Source of the DNA: Laetiporus sulphureus 93-53 | Taxonomy: Eukaryota; Basidiomycota; Agaricomycetes; Polyporales; Laetiporaceae | Assembly: GCF_001632365.1 (NCBI RefSeq) | Contig: NW_024468512.1 | Coordinates: 1,203,623-1,267,622 of the forward strand | Length of the DNA: 64,000 nucleotides | Reading direction: 5' to 3' | Part shown: one piece after another, positions 59,101-64,000 of the stretch | Layout of the letters: each line of letters begins with the position of its first letter | How positions within the stretch are numbered: the first letter of the stretch is position 1 | The notes under the pieces: generated by a model | Database searches by the model: none | Seen by the model: the letters and a program-made list of their open reading frames with translations, nothing else | Told to the model about the DNA's origin: nothing | Translations under genes and position numbers: made by a program

Positions 59101-62100
59101 CGTCGTCACGCATGACCTGGTCCGCCCGCCGGTCGCTTGGCATCCCGGAGCAGGTCCAGGGGCTGTCTCACGCGGGGACGCGTTCATTACAATTGGAAGC
59201 TTGGCCGTCTTGACTTTGCCCCTTAATCCGTCGTCACCGTAAATCCTCCTTCAGGTGTCACTTCCACGGTCTTTTTGGCCATCGTGATGCCCCCCATCAA
59301 TTTGTTATCGAGCGAGGATGTGCTTCACCATTATCACCATCACCTCCGGATATGTGCTCGTAACCATTGATGACATGTTCTGTGGCCAAATTGCGCAGCT
59401 CGGCTCCCACAGGAGGCAGTAACGCACAGTTGGCTATTTTGTGGTAGGCGGCTGGAACGTCTCAGGGAGTGCGGCGGCCATCGGCGCAGCGATCAACTTT
59501 TCTCGGCAGGGCTATGTACGTTCTCGATAAATTCGTGAAAGGTTTATCCTCAGGCTCGAAGCTTGAACCCTGGATATGATGATATCCGCTTCTCAGCAAT
59601 CACACTTCTGTTCGCGAGTTCTAAGGAGATGTCATTGAAAGGAAGGATATCGGCCGCGACTCGTTGGTCTCTGCCTCAATCGATCTTCAGGACACATTGC
59701 TGTTGTTTCTCACTGCACTGGCATTCTCTGCTGCGCGTGCACCACTTGTAATGGCTTAATGTCTCGTGCAGCCACTGTGGCACCCTTCACCTTTCACGCA
59801 CAAGCGATCCTGATGGCCGAGATCCTTCTCGCGTGAGTAGATAATCCTGTTCATGCAAGCGCATGGCTGCCACGACTTCGATGTCGTGTTCCTTCGCGCC
59901 TATGAGTTATTATGGTCGACCATGAGCGACTGCAAAGCAAGTCAACTGCCCGATCTTGTGGAGGCGACATTGTTATTCAACGGTGATGCACAATGCTTCC
60001 GACGCCTTTAAATGTTCCTTAATCTACAGTTCTAAAACGGAACTAAAGGTCCCTCGACGCTGCATATTAATAGCGTATGCTATAGAAGTCGACACGAGGG
60101 CATGTCAGCGGTAGAGTAGTAGGTATACTCGGAGCTTCGACAGCGCAGTTTCATTTACCAAAGGACTGTCAGTATTTTCGTCCCCACTCCGGCTGCGTAT
60201 ATTCGAACAACGCTTCGCTGCGCAGTTACTGTTCGGGTGGATACTCCAGTTCGGATGAGATATTCTTGGCCACATCTGAATAGTTGATGAATCTTGTATT
60301 GGCTTTCATTTCGGACCTGGCGCTTCTATGTGGTCGCAAGACATGCCCTGCTATCAAATAAGTTCTATGGCGTCTCCTTCGCGGCCTCGTGAGCTGTGCG
60401 TCAATATGGCCGTTCGCTTGCTGTTCCGAGGCACCCCAATGCTGATGATCGTTCCAGCAGATATGGCGCGTGAGCCTCGCTCTACCTCTGTGCCTCCAAA
60501 GTGGGTCGGTGCATCATATGCGTACGTTGAAAACGAGTTCTATGACAGTTCAATGACGTCCCCATGCCTTTTGCACGGGTCAATAATGATCTCTTGGGCA
60601 ACGCGTTTGGACGCAGGCGACTAGAGGCCACCTTCACGAAGCGAAAGCATGTCTCCTCGAGGCACCAATTACAGATACGGAGGGATTCTCGCTAAATGGG
60701 GTGCTTCACGGGATGGCTTCTCTGGCGCATTGCAGAAACGCCGAGACGACCGGCAGCGGGCCATTATATTGAACGCAGGTGTTCTCTTGATCTTATCTCT
60801 CCGCGTGGGTAATCTTGACCGTCACGTCCGCGAGATTATCGTCTTCTGTTGAGCCTCTCAAGAGCTCAGATGGCTTCTAGGGCCCCCGGACATCTCTATA
60901 CTGGCTTCTAGAACAATATCGCGCAATGAGGGTCTCGTATCCTCCATTCAATAAGTCCTCGAGGCCCCAAGGCCCGAAAGGCTGTGCTCCCGGTTGCCAA
61001 GCATGGCTGAGAGCGATGTGGGTTCCTCTCACTTGCACCGTCAATGTGTGCATCCTCCGTAAGTCTGCCTGCGATAGTAAACGCCTATTGGATCCCCTTT
61101 TCGACCAGATACATTGGTACGACTGTCACCTCCAGCACATTGATGGGATCAGTGAAGATGACGGCTATCCCATAGATGCGATGGCGATATTAATTTCGGT
61201 TCTATCTGTACCTTTGGCTAATCTATCAGCAGCAAACACTTATTTTGACTAGGACGAGTCTCACTAGAAAATTCTTCGAAGCATCACATGGGTTTACGAG
61301 AAGGAAAATGACAGCAGGTGGAGAGAACACGAGCCTTCAATATCAATCCGCAGCGAGTCTAGATCAGCTGATAGGCGAGGTAGAAGCCATTCTTGACGAG
61401 GTCGCCTTTTCACATACTTGCCACGTCATTCCTCGTTCTATTCGTCTTGATCTTCAAATTGCAGTGCTTTGTCCTTTAGTGGTATTCCCAGTAGCGGCGT
61501 TGCTTTTTGAACGAGACCGACTGCTAAACTGTAGCGAGACGCATGATGGTTAGAGCATAATCTGCGTATGCATTACCCGTGCCAGCACAATTTTATGTAA
61601 ACATACACGTTCACAGACCGTGCAAGAGCCTGGCTTGATCAGCCTGCACACTTCGCTGAGGCCGGTCTCCAATAATCTATACCTGTGAAGCAGCCGCTTC
61701 ACCCCCAAGGCTGTTCGAGCACTTTGACGGTGCCGTCCTTTGCTCGGCCGTTCGATAGCTCCGAAGATGAGTCAACTATTCAGGACATCGGCGGAGATGC
61801 ACTTTCCATCTTACACGTGAAGCAGGATCCGGTTAATTTGGGGGTGCGACAACTAGATCGCGCAAGCGAGTGCCATCTCTGCGCACTTTCTAGCATGATG
61901 GGTTACAGAGACAAAGCTTATACATTAGGATACGTAGTATTGCAAACATGAATAGTTTAAAGGTTCCTCCATGACAGTAGAAAGCCTAAGAGGTCAAGCA
62001 ACGGTGATAGCCACAACGCCACAAAGTGATCGACTCGGATCGCCCGGGTGTACAATAATCCTGTCTCAAATATAGTGACAGGCATGATAACAAGTGAATC

Positions 62101-62403
62101 AGCATTACAACGAACGGGACCGCTGCAAATCAACTGCTCCACTTATCGCGCTCACTGAGCCATTGAAACACACTCGTAAATCGGTACAGCTTAAGTCTGT
62201 GTCGCAGGTGCTGTAGTACCATCGCGATGGTCACATTGCTGACTCGAGATCTACATTTACTTGTAGTAACACAGAGTTGAATTCCGATCTTCAAAGTTCA
62301 CAAACCCAGGTGAGCATGACGTTCCTTCTCGTACACGAGTTTCTCTTCCGCAAAAGGCGTTGACGAACTTCGCACTTCCTCCAGTAATTACATTTAGAGA
62401 AGA
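56130..62403. other. Six-kb stretch without intact genes; probable decayed gene(s)
   Basis: No frame longer than about 180 codons survives. Several short plus-strand segments nevertheless read like protein and can be followed across frame changes. Examples are SPRKARGRCLSFIGLIASSF (near 56740), TLHVRLPPWLKDLVASARSP (near 57200), GLPILPAMTNYYPSLTMFTG (near 58200), SPGIGTSLSHLTDGGSHGG (near 58890) and GTPMLMIVPADMAREPRS (near 60430). They suggest one or more large plus-strand genes broken by stops and frameshifts, or a gene with many introns that I could not assemble. I could not match them to a family. 56130-56720 also holds the promoter of the disordered protein gene. Confidence 0.4.
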
Positions 62404-63425
62404 ATGCAACCTCCAATAACCCGAGCAGTAGCAGTATACTGCGCTTCGTCCTGTGGACGCCAGCAAGCTTTCATACAAGCAGCACGGTGTATGCATAAAG
62501 CTGGCCGGCTAAAATGAACGATGACGCTGAAACTCGCCTCTCGCACTACCAGCTCTAGGGACAGCTCTGGCCAAAGCAAAAAGACCGCTTGTCTATGGTG
62601 GCGGATCGCTAGGCATTATGGGCGCCGTGTCTGGAGCGGCATCGGAGGCTGGAGGTGATGTCACCGGCATCGTTCCGTATGCAATGGTCGCTGCCGGGGG
62701 CGAGGTAGATCAAGTCGCGAATCGACGAGGACCTGCAGTATTGCTGAACGAGAAAGGCCGAGAAAGGGTATTTAGAAGATTGTTATGATCTCCGACATGA
62801 TACGCGACTGACATTTCAATTTTCAGGTAGAGACTGTGAGTGTGCTTGTTCAGCAACGCCAATTCAACCGGAACTCAACATTCGGATGTCGAACAGATTG
62901 TGGTTAATTCTATGCACGAGCGCAAGACAGAAATGGCCAGAAAATCATGTGGTTTCATCGCTCTTCCTGGTGGATACGGTACATTTGAGGAGGTTAGCAA
63001 GAGGGCTGGATGCTATTGCGTGACGTCGCTGATGTTTGAACAGGTTCTCGAGGCGATTTGTTGGACGCAACTTGGGATCCACGAGAAGCGTACGCCGAAT
63101 ATCAAATATCATCTCTCTGGAGCACGATTCTGACAAATATGCAGCCATCATCGTTATGAACGTCCTGGGTTTTTTCAATCCGCTCCGCGAACTCATTCGT
63201 AACGGCGTATGTGAAGGTTTCATCGCGCCTCAAAATGAGGCTCTCGTACAGTTCGTCGACGGCCCGTCGGATCACAGCGCTCACGATAGTTTCGACTGGG
63301 GAAAGGCTGCTGTAGACGCTCTGGATTCATGGAGGCCCGCTCCTCAGACTCATTTCTACGACTGGACAAAGAAGAAGGGCTCAGATGGAGAACGGACTGA
63401 TGTTGACGCGCTCGAGGCCGCTTGA
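62404..63425 (+). CDS. LOG-type cytokinin riboside monophosphate phosphoribohydrolase
   Basis: Six exons close in frame to 241 residues: 62404-62488, 62559-62767, 62827-62835, 62897-62992, 63044-63089 and 63145-63425. The start [16 protein letters not shown] matches the family's N-terminal strand. Next come [18 protein letters not shown], the [10 protein letters not shown] helix and the signature PGGYGTFEE (PGGxGTxxE), which binds the nucleotide phosphate. [19 protein letters not shown] completes the core. LOG enzymes (often misnamed lysine decarboxylases) release free cytokinin base from its riboside 5'-monophosphate; in fungi some make cytokinins, others act on AMP-like nucleotides. Exon 3 is only 9 nt. 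All key residues are intact. It stands alone downstream of the decayed stretch, with no tRNA-IPT gene nearby. Confidence 0.93.
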
Positions 63426-63794
63426 GTGCAGACAATGGTTGGCTATCCTGCACTGCCTGACACTCGAATTACTAATTCGCATATGGGAAGCAATACACGG
63501 ACACCATCTAGTAGTGTGTCTGATCGATGTTCTAGAAGCAAATGTTCGGCAACGTCTTACTCTGTGGTATCTAATTATGCTGCGATGAAAAATCAATGAG
63601 CCAATAGTCAAATTGCAATACCATATCAGTAGAAATGACATACATTATATGGTTATGCGCAGCCGCGCCGATACTTAAGACGACAGCAAGATGAGCATAA
63701 GCAAAGCAAGAAGACAATACGATCCGGATCCAGAAAGTCCGCCGATGATAGATGTCCAAATGAAAGCAAGAGTCCGTCTCCCAACGTCCCGGGA

Positions 63795-63998
63795 TTACTG
63801 CCAACCCTCCTCTCCTACCTTCCTACCTCTAAAGTTGCACTCCACAAGCAATGGTACGATACCGTTGTCCTCCGGGTCCCGATAGAAATCAAGCAACGCC
63901 CAGCCTCTGATCCGCACGCTAGCTCCTCCCTTCTCGCTTATGGATATCCGCTGCTCGCCGTCAGGAGCATGCGCAGCAGCCGCTTGACCGGTAAGCAT
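63795..63998 (-). CDS. Partial ORF at window edge
   Basis: The minus-strand frame reads ISISEKGGASVRIRGWALLD then FYRDPEDNGIVPLLVECNFR and stops at 63795. It has a coding look and runs to the window edge, so it is probably the last exon of a gene continuing beyond 64000. No family recognised. 63426-63794 shows no other gene. Confidence 0.4.
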   Translation of the reverse strand: MLTGQAAAAHAPDGEQRISISEKGGASVRIRGWALLDFYRDPEDNGIVPLLVECNFRGRKVGEEGWQ

Positions 63999-64000
63999 AT

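Overview
The window is nuclear DNA of a filamentous basidiomycete fungus, most likely an Agaricomycete. The evidence is dense genes broken by many short GT-AG introns (mostly 46-75 nt), single-exon F-box genes, a multi-exon P450 resembling the 'high nitrogen upregulated' group, a Tnp2-type transposase of basidiomycete style, and orthologues of standard fungal housekeeping genes. No species can be named from the sequence alone.

Region 1 (about 1-13 kb) is an accessory, transposon-rich block. Three direct copies of one non-coding repeat (843-1213, 3886-4485, 12139-12820) punctuate it. Between or beside them lie a fragment of a glycine decarboxylase P-protein gene, an SPT5-like multi-KOW gene, a small 171-aa gene, a CACTA/EnSpm-type (Tnp2) transposase pseudogene of five exons, and an unrecognised minus-strand gene. 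The transposase frame is complete except for three in-frame TGA codons. The SPT5-like gene also has one TGA.

Region 2 (13-39 kb) is ordinary gene-dense genome. In order it holds: F-box protein (+), cytochrome P450 (-), Rab11/Ypt3 GTPase (+), a multi-pass membrane protein (+), an unknown protein (-), an FG-GAP/TIP-like membrane protein (+), a LACTB2-like metallo-beta-lactamase protein (-), the splicing factor CWC22 (+), a second F-box protein (-), a small acidic conserved protein (+), origin recognition complex subunit ORC2 (-) and histone acetyltransferase HAT1 (-). ORC2 and HAT1 lie head to tail.

Region 3 (39-56 kb) opens with a gene-poor, low-complexity stretch. It then has glutathione reductase with a mitochondrial presequence and an internal start (-), an OTT_1508-like deaminase-domain protein (+), a mitochondrial-looking unknown protein (-), a MUP1/LAT-type amino-acid permease (+) and a large disordered protein (-). 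A diverged repeat of about 0.5 kb occurs as an inverted pair outside the glutathione reductase/deaminase genes.

Region 4 (56-64 kb) is mostly an open-frame-poor 6 kb stretch that may hold decayed genes. It is followed by a LOG-type cytokinin-activating phosphoribohydrolase gene (+) and an ORF at the edge. Exon maps marked 'closes in frame' were checked by summing exon lengths and following codon phase by hand.
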